Of a stretch of DNA of 64,000 nucleotides, positions 10,709 through 21,189 are shown in pieces. Position 1 is the first letter of the stretch. The number at the start of each line of letters is the position of its first letter. Under the pieces are notes generated by a model. It did not search any database. It had not been told where the DNA came from and was given only the letters and a program-made list of their open reading frames with translations. Source of the DNA: Liolophura sinensis (Eukaryota; Mollusca; Polyplacophora; Chitonida; Chitonidae); the NCBI RefSeq assembly GCF_032854445.1, contig NC_088298.1, forward strand, positions 795,474 to 859,473, given 5' to 3'. Made by a program: the position numbers and the translations under genes.

Positions 10709-11104
10709 CAAAATCGTACGAATAAACAAGGATATTCACGTAAACTTTTGGCTAGCTAAGTTGCTTTTTGAACGAATGTTTGACAAAATAACTGGCTGTG
10801 TTTTATAAAGTGTGAATTTATCTACAAAATAAGCCATAAATTAGGGCTGAAAACTCTTACCTTGCTGAAGATGGGTCCAGATTAGCGACTGTAAAATCTC
10901 ACCATGCGTACGCCGGCCTCGTGACAAAGGCCTACAATTTCCGGTTGAAGTTTTCAGCACGCGTAAGACAAATACCTCATGCATATTCAAAAGCTACAGT
11001 CAATTTCAGGGCTTTAGGTAGTGCTCTGTTTGGATTTACTACAAGAGTTCCAAAAATGTTAATTTGAAATTTGGCTTCAGTGGCTCATTTTACGTGGAAT
11101 TCAT

Positions 11105-11700
11105 GTGAACAGGTTAAAATTGTTCGAGAAACAAAATTTTTAGGTATAATATTTCATAGTAAGCTATCTTTTATACCTCATAATAAAATGCTTAAAGCTA
11201 AATGTACAACGGCTCTCGATATAATTAAGGTCGTGTCTAGTACCGATTGGGGTGCTGACCGATCAGTTTTACTTAATTTATATCGTTCTCTGGTGAGGTC
11301 TAAATTGGACTGTGGATCCATCATTTACGGTTCTGCTAGGAAGACGTATATTAAAATGTTGGATCCTGTTCATCACCAAGGTTTGAGGCTCAGCCTTGGT
11401 GCTGTTACCATCTCACCAGTAGAGAGTTTATACGTGGAGGCAAATGAGCCTTCTTTATATAACCGACGTATAAAACTGAGCCTTCAACATAGTACAAAGC
11501 TTAAGGCTCATCCAACAAACCCTGCCTGTTTGTTTTCAATCCGTTATGTGTAGACAAATATACTAAATGTCCTAACAAGATCCATTCCTTCGGTGTTGGT
11601 GTTAAGCACCGTATTGTGGAAGATAACATTAAACTTGGGGATATAGCTACGGTTTTTTTCGGGAGTCTCCTCCATGGCTTCTTCCACAACCTAAATTCAT
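11105..11700 (+). pseudogene. RT thumb region of LINE copy B1
   Basis: Reads KFLGIIFHSKLSFIPH, then DWGADRSVLLNLYRSLVR, SKLDCGSIIYGSARK and VHHQGLRLSLGA. The family-1 consensus in other copies is nearly the same. The frame breaks at about 11550 (PTNPACLFSIRYV) and the coding similarity continues to 11700 in another frame. Confidence 0.85.
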
Positions 11701-11743
11701 ATTTGATCGACGTAAACATAATAAATCAAGTACAAATCCTCTG

Positions 11744-12300
11744 ATGATTCAGCAAAGTTTTGCTGAAAGCAAGGCTGATTATATGGATTATAAATTTATA
11801 TATACTGACGGGTCAAAGGATGGGGATAGGGTTGCGGCTGCGGCTGTCTTAGAGCAGTGGATCACTTCTCTTCGTCTGCCACATTCATCTTCTATCTTTT
11901 CTGCAGGAGCCAGGGCTATATTCCTGGCCTTATCATATGTTTCCTCTGGGTATGCCCAGAGAGCAGTAATATGCAGCGACTCACTGTCTTGCCTTTTGGC
12001 GATTCAGAATAATAAATTTTAAAATCCATTGATATTTGAGATAATAGCCAAACACCGAAAACTAATTAAAAGAGTTAAAGATATTATATTCTGTTGGATA
12101 CCAAGTCACACTGGTATCCATGGAAACACAGTCGTGGACAGGGAAGCAAAAGCTGCCCTATATAAACCTTTATCTCCTGTTAAAATCCCTTATACTGACG
12201 TAAAGTCTAATATTCTTAAATATATTCGTCGCCTTTGGCAGGGTGAATGGGACTTGCAGATCCACAATAAACTGAATGCTATCCATCCTATCATTGGCTA
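11744..12300 (+). pseudogene. RNase H domain of LINE copy B1
   Basis: Contains YTDGSKDGDRVAAAA (first Asp), FSAGARAIFLALSYVS (the catalytic Glu of the usual AEAR is Gly here: AGAR), AVICSDSLSCLLAIQ (second Asp) and WIPSHTGIHGNTVVDREAKAAL (His/Asp). A stop at 12020 separates the two halves. The E-to-G change in addition to the stop means the domain is dead. Confidence 0.9.
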
Positions 12301-12675
12301 ATGCCTATACTTGTCAAATATCTCGCAGAGACCAAGTAGTGTTAAAGAGGTGTCGTATTGGGCATTCTCATCTGACACACAATTTCATCTTAGGTGGGAG
12401 CAGCGCTCCCGACTGTGTTGGATGTGATGCCCAATATGGCATCAAGCATATCAAGCATATCCTGATATCCTGATCTGTATATGATTTATTTGACAGCATC
12501 GCTGGCGATGTGGTCATAAATTATTTAAGGGTCATTGGCCTATATCAAAAAATATAATTTTAATTGTCATATATTTATAGAAAAAGATATACACACATCG
12601 ATTTCGAGATATACCATTTTTAAAATATTCTGCTTTTCGAGTTTTACCTTTTATTTATTTTTGGTCCGAACAAGT
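12276..12675 (+). pseudogene. C-terminal Cys/His segment and 3' UTR of LINE copy B1
   Basis: RCRIGHSHLTHNFIL then PDCVGCDAQYGIKHI: this C-x2-C with downstream H is the C-terminal segment that follows RNase H in this LINE type. A 9-base duplication (AAGCATATC) interrupts it at about 12455. The 3' UTR from 12545 shares ATTTCGAGATATACC and CTTTTCGAGTTTTACC with copy D at 27400. Confidence 0.8.
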
Positions 12676-13750
12676 CAAGGATAATTATCCCGATTACAAA
12701 TTTATATGTACCGATTGGTCAAAGGATGGGGACAGAGTTGCGGCCGCGGCTGTCTAAGAACAGCGGGTCACCTCTCTTCGTTTACCGCCTTCATCTTCCA
12801 TCTTTTCTGCAGAGGCCAGAGCTATACTCCTCGGCTTATCATATGTTTCTTCTGGGCGTGCCCAGAGGGCAGTGATATGCACTGACTCGTTGTCTTGTCT
12901 TTTGGCAATTGGGAATAATAAATTTAAAAATCCATCAATTCTTGAGATTATAGCCTTGCAGAGAAAACTGGTTAAAAGAGGTAAAGATATCGTATTCTGC
13001 TGGATACCAGTCTTATTGGTATCCATGGAAACACAGTCGTAGACAGGGAAGCGAAAGCTGCCCTACATAAACATGTATCTCGTTTTAAAATCGCGTATTC
13101 TGACTTTCGCCTAAATATTCTTAAATATATTCGTCGCCTTTGGCAGGGTGAATGGGTTTTGCAGGTCCATAATAAACTGCATGCTATTTATCCTGTCATT
13201 GGCTACAATTCTTATACTTGTGGAATGTCGTAGAGACGAAGTAGTTTTAACGAGGTATCGTACTGGGCATTCTCATCTAACACACAATTTCACCTGAGAC
13301 GGGAGCAGTGTGTTGGGTGTGAATTCACAATATGGCTTCAAACATATGCTGGTTGACTGTGTAGACTTTGTCCATGTTCGGCCAAAATTCTACACAGTCA
13401 GCTTTATATATGAATACATCGCTGTCGATGTTGTCATAAATTATTTGAAGGCCATTGGCCTATATCATAAAATATAACTTTTGATGGTCGTAAATATCTA
13501 TAGATAAACAGTTATACACATATAGCTTTCCAGATGTACTATTTTTTTAAATATGCTGGTTTTCGAGTTTTAACTCTTATTTTTCTTTTATTTGATTTTA
13601 AATATGTCTGTACTTTTTGTTTTACTTTTGATGTTCACGCTATCGTATCGAAAACCGTAACCGTCTCGTGTTTTCACTTTGTTCTCGCCACGATATAGCT
13701 GAAATATTGCCGATGTGGCGTTAAGCCATAATCATTTATTCATTCATTCT
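12676..13750 (+). mobile_element. LINE family 1 3' fragment (RNase H to tail)
   Basis: Starts abruptly in RNase H (CCGATTGGTCAAAGGATGGG, corresponding to TDGSKDG with D changed to W-type codon), passes SAEARAILL, the HTGIHG-type segment (13010-13060) and the Cys/His segment (13250-13390), and ends in the family tail GCCACGATATAGCTG, GATGTGGCGTTAAGCC and (ATTC)n at 13730-13747. Many stops. It directly follows the 3' UTR of copy B1, so the two are a tail-to-body junction rather than one element. Confidence 0.8.
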
Positions 13751-13789
13751 TTCTTCTAGCTTGATGCTGACCTCCGCAATATTGATTTA

Positions 13790-14890
13790 TAAGAAAACCG
13801 AACGAAAGGATTGGGACATTTATTAAATTTATCTACATATGATGGATTAAAAACACAGTCGTAGGCAGTGTTTGTTGGATGAGCTTTAAGCTTTGTCGAA
13901 TATTGAAGGCAGAGTTTGATACGTCCGTTACATAAAGAAGGCTCTTTCGCGTTTACATATAAACTCTCTACTGGCGAGGTTCTAAAAGCACCAAGGCTGA
14001 GCCTCAAACCCTGGTGATGATCAAGATCCCAAATTTTCATAAACGACTTCCTAGTGGGACCGTAAATGATGAACCCATATTATACATAAAAGTTTCACCA
14101 ACAGCTTTAATCTGTTGACCACAAAATTTCAGTTCAGGGTCCAGATAAGATTTCCGTTTATTACAAAATACTCATGTAAATATCGGTAATCGACCTTTAC
14201 GTCTCATTTCAGAAATGTTCTTAAAATACCATATTAACATATGTTGTTGTAGGCCTTTTTCAATGTCGAAAAATATCGACACTATGTGATCATTTTTAAC
14301 AAAAGCATCTCAAGTGAAGGTTTCAAATTGGAGAAGCTGATCTAAAGTTTATCGACCTTGCCGAAAATCACAATGTATATTAGAAAAAAAGGTTTGTATA
14401 AACCAAACAAGCTTATCATTTATTTTAAGTTCCACAGTCGTACAGACACAGTTGGTAAGATCCATGGGACGGTAATTATTTGGACCACTGCGATCCTTAC
14501 CCGGTTTGAGGACCGGAGTGATACACACCTCCCTCCATGGTGGGAAATTACCAGTAATCCAAATATCATTTAGCAAGTCCAAGAGAGCCATAAGTGGCTC
14601 AGAAAAAATGATTTCTTAAAAACTCTTTTGGCCAGCTTATTAGCTATATCAAATGGTTCCAGACCATACGCATGGGTGTTGTTGACGTAATGCCTGAAAC
14701 AGTCCCGCCAACAAGATCGTCTTTTGGACTTGAGTAATCGACGAGGCTCTAGAAATACGAGCCTGGTTAATGTTATTATCAGTAGGACAATCATTAAATT
14801 TCCGTTCAGATTTTTGCTACCCTTTACGACGTTCATTGTCATACTAGGGTTTACTTCTGGATTTTGGATTTGTCGAGGTCTTCGGGATAG
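13790..14890 (-). pseudogene. RT region of LINE copy B2
   Basis: Fragments in order on the minus strand: 14842-14570 (ELSLERRKGSKNLNGN-like leader, RRSCWRDCFRHYV), 14591-14349 (LNDIWITGNFPPWREV, PVLKPGKDRSGPNNYRP), then frame-broken palm, and 14040-13790 (LDHHQGLRLSLGAFRTSP, thumb end). The palm with the YVDD box is largely deleted between 14340 and 14060. Confidence 0.75.
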
Positions 14891-14899
14891 TTCTATCGG

Positions 14900-15668
14900 C
14901 AGGTGTTAAAACAATTTCATTAAATTTTAATATAGGATCATTTGCGGCACTGAAAGCCTGCGAAGTTATATCAGCCTCACAGAACACCTCAAATGCGATT
15001 CAACATTCTTTCTAAAGAATAAGTGAGATGCTCCAGGAAAAGAGGAAAACGGTCACTACTACAAAGATCACCATGCACTCGATGATAGTGAGATCGATAG
15101 CAGAATAAGCGCCATTACCCAGAAGTAATTGGTATTAGAACCATCATTAAAATAACACAGTTCCTCCTTAGATAAAAAAGAAAGTCTTCCAGCAGTTTGC
15201 TGTTATTATTTATGTTATTGCGGAAATTAAAATCTCCCATTATTAGGAACGATTTAGGAAATCTCCCATTATTATCAGCGGGTTAGGTACCTGTTCTTTT
15301 AAACCAGGCAACTTGGGAAGCTGTCAAAGAATTGTTCGGAGGAATATACACCGAACACAGTGTGATTGTTTCAAACAATGAAACACGAACGGCCATAGAC
15401 TGAAGCTCTGCATCCAGAGCTATATGGCTATGAATAATATCGTTATTTATGAAGATAGAAGAGCCGTCTACAGCTCGCTCTTCCTTATGTGGATAAGTGC
15501 TGTAGAATGAATAATTTTTGAGAGTTATTTTATCTTTGTCTGATGTCTTCAGGTGAGTTTCCTAACGGGCAACAGGATTTAAAGATTGAACTAGCTGGCT
15601 TATTTCAATCAAATTTACCTTAAGACCTAGGCAATTCCACTGTATAATTTTGTCTAAAGAAGACATTA
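14900..15668 (-). pseudogene. Endonuclease of LINE copy B2
   Basis: Starts at the overlapping stop-start CATTA (15664-15668, TAATG on the minus strand) with the MSSLDKIIQWNC-like N-terminus, then LVQSLNP, KTSDKDKITLKNY and EEERAVDGSS segments, the FNF/NHN block near 15210 and the terminal SDR at 15067. Stops in most frames. Confidence 0.7.
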
Positions 15669-15679
15669 TGGAGGGAGAC

Positions 15680-16560
15680 GTACAGGGAATTTATCTTTAT
15701 GTTTGGACCGGGGACTACTCTTCCGTGGAGATCGGCTGGAAGATCTCGCTGGTGTTGGCGATGTATCCATCACATCCGCATCTGATGATGATGATGAAGG
15801 ACCAACGTCCTCCAACCATTTAATCCTTAAAAGTTTGGGAACGATATAGTGTCCTCAGGTGGGCGCTTTGTTGGGCCACTGGGTTTCCTAGGTTTATTAT
15901 ATCTATGACATTTACTTTCAGACTAACTTTTGGCGCCATTTTTGTTTTTGAAATGATTAGGTTCAGTTTGTTCTGTATTTCTGGATTTATCTGTTGTATT
16001 GAATTGGTCGTGGTTGAGCAAGAACTACGCGCAGGGTGATCAGAACACTTCCTAGAGGAAGATCTAGGTTTGTCGTTTCCAATGGGACAAGTCAATAAAG
16101 TCTAAGTAGCAACAGATGTTACTCGCTTGACCGCATTGGTAAAGGAAGACTGCAGGCATATATTAGCGTGCGATACCAAGTTGCGGGCCTCCTGTTAAGA
16201 TATATATATTTTTGTAAATTGATTATTTGTTTTTCCTTAACGAAAAGAGTCTTTAGAAGAGGCCATGTGATCTCCACTGCAATTGCAACTCTTAATTGTA
16301 GTTGCTGTAATGGAAGCCATCATGATCCTCACTGCCGCATCGGAAACAAACCGGTTAACTTTTGACGTCAACAAATTTTTGGCACCTGAAACACCTCGTT
16401 GAGTTAAGGATGTATAGCTCTACACTAACTCTATACGACCCAATGTACATATGCGACGGAAGAGGTGTAGATTTAAATGTCACTGGATATGTATTTAATT
16501 TAAGGATGTTACCAGGTTTTTTTCGTAGTGAAGCGCCTCACTCGAGTAACACACTCTGAC
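15680..16560 (-). pseudogene. ORF1 of LINE copy B2
   Basis: Minus-strand 16560-16500 reads ECVTRVRRFTTKKT, matching GVTRVKRFITKKS in the intact ORF1 at 23686. The CCHC region near 16130-16330 is badly decayed. 16095-15820 (MTCPIGNDKPRSSSR) matches the region after the knuckles (PIGNDKPS) of copy D, and 15780-15680 matches its Arg/Lys-rich C-terminus. Confidence 0.65.
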
Positions 16561-16856
16561 TTCAATTCCGCACAAATTTCCTCTTCAATCCGGCATCGTG
16601 TCAAAACGACTTGATCCCTACGAGACATATCAAAGGTATAGGAATTATAGCCAATGACAGGATGAATGGCATGCAGTTCATTGTAAACCTGCAGATCCCA
16701 TTCACCCTGCAAAAGCGACGAATATATTTAAGAATATTAGACTTAAAATCATTATATGGTATTTTAATATTTGACACAGGTTTAGTAAGGCCAGCTTTTG
16801 CCTCCCTGTCTACGACTGTGTTTCCATGGATACCAGTATGACTTTGTTTCCAACAG
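16560..16856 (-). pseudogene. LINE RNase H fragment fused to ORF1 of copy B2
   Basis: Minus strand reads through HTGIHGNTVVDREAKAG-type sequence (16850-16790), KSNILKYIRR, GEWDLQVYNELHAIHP, RRDQVVLTRCRIE and then, without a gap, the ORF1 motif EEICAELKSE. The RNase H part belongs to a different LINE copy that ends where copy B2 begins. Confidence 0.75.
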
Positions 16857-18117
16857 AATATATCTTAATATGATATCTTACTGTTATCTTTAATAACATA
16901 AATGATAAGTAGGCGTATATATTGTACATTGGTGTATATTGTATTATAGGTGGTATATTACAATATATAACGTAAACTTGCCGGCTTAACCCGCTGATAC
17001 TCAATATAGCCTGCTGATATGATCAGAAGCTCATAATCATAAAGATGAAAAGCATCTTAAGTAGAAGTTACCAGTGAAAAAAAACATGAATTATCCATTG
17101 AACATTCTGGATGATTTTCTTAACTCGATTGATGTGAAAAATTGTTTTATATCTGGGTCACTACGAGTGGCTTGTTTTGGATCGTCCGTAATGACAGGAC
17201 ATTAGAATGAACCTTATCCATCGTATATTAAATTCCACGTAATCATATACATACACCTAATGTACTATAAACCACTGGAGCGAGTACTTTCTGCATATAA
17301 TGGACCAGAGTAAGACAACTGTTTATTTTTAAAAGACCACCAAACAGGATTATTAAAAAAACATTCATTTGACAGCGGTCACCTTTTCTGCGAAACTTAT
17401 CGGATTGCCCTTGATTGGTGTCGTTTCAGTTTCGTTTACCCGGGTCGATCGGTTCAGTATAAACCTAGAACTTACAGAAACACACAGCGGCGACCAGTGT
17501 CAAACGTAACCTGTGAAATTCAGCCTCTGGTCCGTTTATAGCAGTTCCGGTATTGGATTGTGTAAGTTACACGCCCCATAGCACCATGGTGTAAGCGGAA
17601 GTGGGTAAAAATATTGATAATTCAATTAATTTCACGTCACTGGTCTAGAATTAATCAATGGTGTGTTGTCTTATTTCTCAATCGCATGTTATCAGAATAT
17701 TTCCTGTCAAATGTACATCGTTTTATGATGTTGAAATATTTCTGTGTAAATCTTTAAGAACATATCAAGCAGAGGAAAAAATATTTAATTTTGCGACTCG
17801 GTGGCTCAAGCACGATTGATGTTTTCTCCCATTTTCTTACAATTTAGATATAACCAGTGATAAACTGTATTCTCAAGCCCCATTAGCAGCAATTCGTCAA
17901 AAATACATAACACACTAACCCTGAAGATAATTGAAAAAACAAATCCAGCATCTGGTACAGATTTCGGGCGATTAAGCGTCAAGTCATCCATTTGTTCACA
18001 GAGCATCCCAGTTTATTAGCTTACGTCCGCAAGACGTATGTCTTTGTGTCGAACTGGCACTGTCGATGTATATGTAAGGTACATTATCAAAACATCGGTA
18101 TTTTGGATATCAAATCA
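16857..18117. other. gene-poor stretch
   Basis: AT-rich, no convincing ORF or repeat. 17806-18006 is open on the minus strand but has no motif. Confidence 0.4.
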
Positions 18118-18662
18118 ACGCCCCCGTGGGGTACCTGGCCCTCTAAGTAAACTTATCGTCGAAGGCGACTAACCTAGAGCTCTCCTTGTAATAAGCTCAC
18201 ATCTTGGTTGTGTGAGAGGCAGCCGGGGGCGACCTGTTTGGCGTTGGTTTCGACTCGTAATTTCCGAGGACGGGATCCTGGTGGCCGAGGGCGTATTGGT
18301 CTTAGGAGATCCTCACGTCCAACACGCCACTTTGGCCTTTACTTGAAGAGAGACGGGGGGTCGGATGGGCTGGTTCGATTAATCGGCTGGTGACGTCAAG
18401 CCCTACATATGATCCCGTACGCCGTTTCTTTCACTTGCTCTGGTGTCAAGTTGGTTTTCAAAAAATGCTCTTGTCCGGGGTCACTATAGAAGGCGGTGCT
18501 AATGGGTCAATCGAGTAGATTGAATTTAACCTTTGGTTTAACTCAATCTGTTCGAGTATACCTTGCGTGGATATCCTGTTTCTAGTCTCTGCTGGTCATC
18601 TGCAAAGGTAGATTCGCCCTGTGGCGGGTGGGGGACACGTATGATGAAATTAATAAAAATAC
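18118..18662 (+). promoter_or_regulatory. Conserved LINE family-1 5' UTR
   Basis: About 540 bases shared with 48063-48660: the start (CCCCGTGGGGT), GAGCTCTCCTTG/GTG, GGACGGGATCCTGGTGGCCG, GGGTCAATCGAGTAGATTGA and the GCGGGTGGGGG segment just before ORF1. LINE 5' UTRs usually hold the internal promoter; I see no specific promoter element and infer the role from position. The small ORF at 18208-18393 lies wholly in it. Confidence 0.7.
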
Positions 18663-19592
18663 ATCATGGCCTCAAAGATTTCAACAGCCCTTGCTACAAA
18701 CACAATAAAAAGAAGTATCCAATCAAAATCAAAATCAAAATGAAGATCAACCCATGTGTATTAAAGATTAGAAAGTTGTGCAGGAACTTTAAAACAAGTA
18801 AAAAAACACCTGGAAACATTTTGTTGGAATGTTCCAGAAAACAACAATACATAAATTTTCTGAAAATTCAAAAACAAAAAGAAGAGCAGCCGGTTTCTGT
18901 TTCTCCTCATAAAACATTAAGCCGCTGTAATGGCATGAATCGTGACAGAAACCAAGACCCTTCCTTGACCGAAGAGCAAATAACTCGGGAACTAAAACAT
19001 CAAGGGATAATAAATGTAAAAGTCTTCCTAATTATAACAGACGGAAATATGACTACAACGAACACATATATGTTAACATTTAACAAACCGTCCGTTCCGT
19101 CATTTATATTTATTGGGCCGTATAATGTAAAGGTGAAGTTGTTTATACCTAACCCCACCCGGTGGTCCTCCTGCCATAGGTTTGGCCATGGAAGGAGTCA
19201 ATACCGCGATAAGCTGGTCTGCTTTAGATGTAAGCTGGTCACGAGGGCGTCGACTGCACAAAACCAATAAAATGTTTGAACTGTAGCGGAACACACATGG
19301 CCTCTACGAGGGGACTGTCGCGTGTTCAAAAAATAAATCATAACGCTAAAATGTCAAAATAATATATCATTTCAGAAAGCGAAGCGTCTGGTCTCTGTCA
19401 CGCATGGCTTTACTACATCTACATATGCAAATGTTCCAAGGAAAACCACTGTTTCTGTGGGGGTCCAAACAACTTTCACTTGGCCCCCTGGCAAAGAACA
19501 GCCACAGAAACTGATCATAAAACCCTTGGGTGACACGGCCAGTTCATCGTCACAAAGTGACATAAACCTTACGAAAAAAACCTCATAGTTTA
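18663..19592 (+). pseudogene. ORF1 of LINE copy C, first part
   Basis: Open from 18563 to 19270. The recognisable protein runs from a Lys-rich N-terminus through EEQITRELKHQGIINVK, TYMLTFNKPSVPSFIF and FIPNPTRWSSCHRFGHGRSQYRDK. The first knuckle reads SSCHRFGH-GRSQY where copy D has FNCQKFGH-GRGQC, so two of its Cys are lost (first Cys to S, last to Y). A frameshift follows at CFRCKLV. Sequence after 19270 is still ORF1-like but out of frame. Confidence 0.75.
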
Positions 19593-20241
19593 CAGGCAGC
19601 GAAATTTGGCCTGCCGGCGAAACCCAGAAATCGGTTACGTCTTTTCCGCCTCGCCTAACCGATCATTCGGTTACGCCACGTATGTTTATCAACCCGATCG
19701 GTTACGCTAATTGTTTACGTGGTTTATGTTTCAGGCATCATTCTGGATCATTAATAAAAGTATTCAGCTCAATGTTATGTTTGTTTTTCTTTTCTATATC
19801 TAGCAGCTCATACCGTAAGGTTGGTGAACAAAAGAAAGAGAAATTTTACACTCACACGGTGTTTCAACGTTGTGTGTTGCCTGGTTGGTACTTGACTCCT
19901 GTGGCACATTTTTACGTGAAATTCCGTTATACAGGCTTATATGTGAAAAGATAAGTCAAAATAAATAATTTGAGTATTATCTCAAAGCCTGTAAAGCATA
20001 TATGAATGATTACATTTCCATGTGGCCAGCACAGGCAGCTGGCTGTGGCTGACCGCATACTGGCCGCGTTGTGGTTATGAAAGCTGTTCAGTCCAGTTTA
20101 TCTGTAGTTACCTAATGCACACTGACTCTAAGGACGTTCTCGTTGGACAGTTGGCCTAACCGATTTTCCGGTTAGCCAAATTGAACCGCACGTAACCGTT
20201 GCGCGACCGACGGTTTCGTTCGCGCCAAATTTCGCTGCCTG
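19593..20241. mobile_element. 649-bp non-autonomous TIR element in LINE copy C
   Basis: Left end CAGGCAGCGAAATTTGGC (19593-19610) is the exact inverse of the right end GCCAAATTTCGCTGCCTG (20224-20241). GTTTA flanks both sides (19588-19592 and 20242-20246). No coding capacity worth noting; 19682-19954 is open without motifs. Subterminal motif CGGTTACG occurs at 19632-19639, 19668-19675, 19699-19706 and inverted at 20191-20198. Superfamily not assignable from the ends alone. Confidence 0.9.
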
Positions 20242-20478
20242 GTTTACCTGTTTCTCCGCCACTTTATCTGAAAACACATCATGTTCTAAAAAGTCTAAAT
20301 CTCATAAATCTGAGGAAAATCATAATAGGGATAAACTTAGTGACCCCTTTGAGCGTTCCTGTAAAACCACCAGGGACCCTATCAAGGTTATAATATGTAC
20401 CTGGGAGATCTCCTAGTAGATCTCCAAAAAGGCTCGTCGTCGGTCCAAACATAAATCCCCTTTACGCCTCCCTCCATA

Positions 20479-21165
20479 ATGTCTTCCCTAGACAAAATTT
20501 TACTGTGGAATTGTCGAGGTCTTAAGGTTTATTTGATTGAAATAACACAGCTAGTTCAATCTTTAAATCCAGTTGCCCTGTGTCTTCAGGAAACTCTGAT
20601 ACATGAATTATCCTTTAAAAATTATACCCTTTACAGCACTTATTCTGGTGAGGAAGAGCGAGCTTGTGGTGACTCCTCTATTTTCAAAAATAATAATAAT
20701 GTAATTCACACCCGTGTTGAACTCGTTATTGAGCTTCAGGCTGTGGCCTTCCGTGTTTCTTTGTCGAAAACAGTTAATTTATGTTCTTTATATATTCCTC
20801 CTCATTCTTCTTTGTCACTCTCTGAATTACATAACTTGAAAGAACAACTGCAATTCTCTCTTTTTCTTATGGGGGATTTTAATGCCCATAACCCCTTGTA
20901 GGGTAGTAATAATATAAATAATAAAGGCAAAACATTGGAAGATTTTTTTTATCGAAATATGAACTGTGTTATTTCAATGATGTTCTAATACCTATTTACA
21001 TCCGGGTAATGGTTCATATTCTGGTATCGATCTCACTTTCACGGATCCATCACTTCTCTCGGATTTTTCTTGGAACGTGCATGATGATCTATGTGGTAGT
21101 GACCATTTTCCTATTATCCTAGAGCATCTCTCACTTCTAATTCTTTAGCTAGGTGAGAGTTCGAT
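20479..21165 (+). pseudogene. Endonuclease of LINE copy C
   Basis: ATG at 20479 overlaps the ORF1 stop. Reads LLWNCRGLKVYLIEI, VALCLQETLIH, GDSSIFKNNN, SLYIPPHSS, LMGDFNAHNPL then a stop at 20900. Similarity continues as YLFTSG and a GSDHFPII-type block with the SDH triad at 21098-21106. This is the only family-1 endonuclease in the window in which that triad is intact. Confidence 0.85.
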
Positions 21166-21189
21166 AAAGCGGATTGGGTTGCATTTGAG

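Larger units (their letters stand above)
8314..11104 (-). mobile_element. DDE-type DNA transposon with TIRs and subterminal 13-bp repeats
   Basis: The element interrupts a LINE RT. Left end 8316-8325 is ATGAATTCCA; right end 11095-11104 is its exact reverse complement TGGAATTCAT, with CGT following after a one-base gap on the left and directly on the right. GTGAA occurs just outside both ends (8309-8313 and 11105-11109), a probable target-site duplication. The left end has two extra bases (GC) between the repeat and the TIR. The interior holds one transposase gene on the minus strand (9041-10308) and, between gene and ends, eight exact copies of GTGACGGAATCAC. I recognise the protein type but not with certainty the superfamily name. 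Confidence 0.85.
8067..12675 (+). mobile_element. LINE family 1, copy B1, 5'-truncated and split by a DNA transposon
   Basis: The LINE parts are 8067-8313 (RT catalytic loop) and 11105-12675 (RT thumb, RNase H, C-terminal Cys/His segment, start of 3' UTR). Joining the two blocks restores the order seen without interruption at 52140-52800. The interrupting 8314-11104 segment has its own inverted termini. The 3' UTR stops at GGTCCGAACA near 12675, where a second LINE fragment begins. Confidence 0.85.
13760..16560 (-). mobile_element. LINE family 1, copy B2, minus strand, 3'-truncated
   Basis: In minus orientation: ORF1 from about 16560 (EEICAELKSECVTRVRRF), TAATG junction at 15668-15664, endonuclease to about 14930, RT and thumb to about 13790. 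RNase H and tail are absent. All domains carry stops. The endonuclease triad SDH reads SDR at 15067-15059. Confidence 0.8.

Noticed and set aside
18208-18393. Small protein in the LINE 5' UTR
   Set aside because: The frame is not kept in the matching 5' UTR of copy E, so it is noncoding leader.
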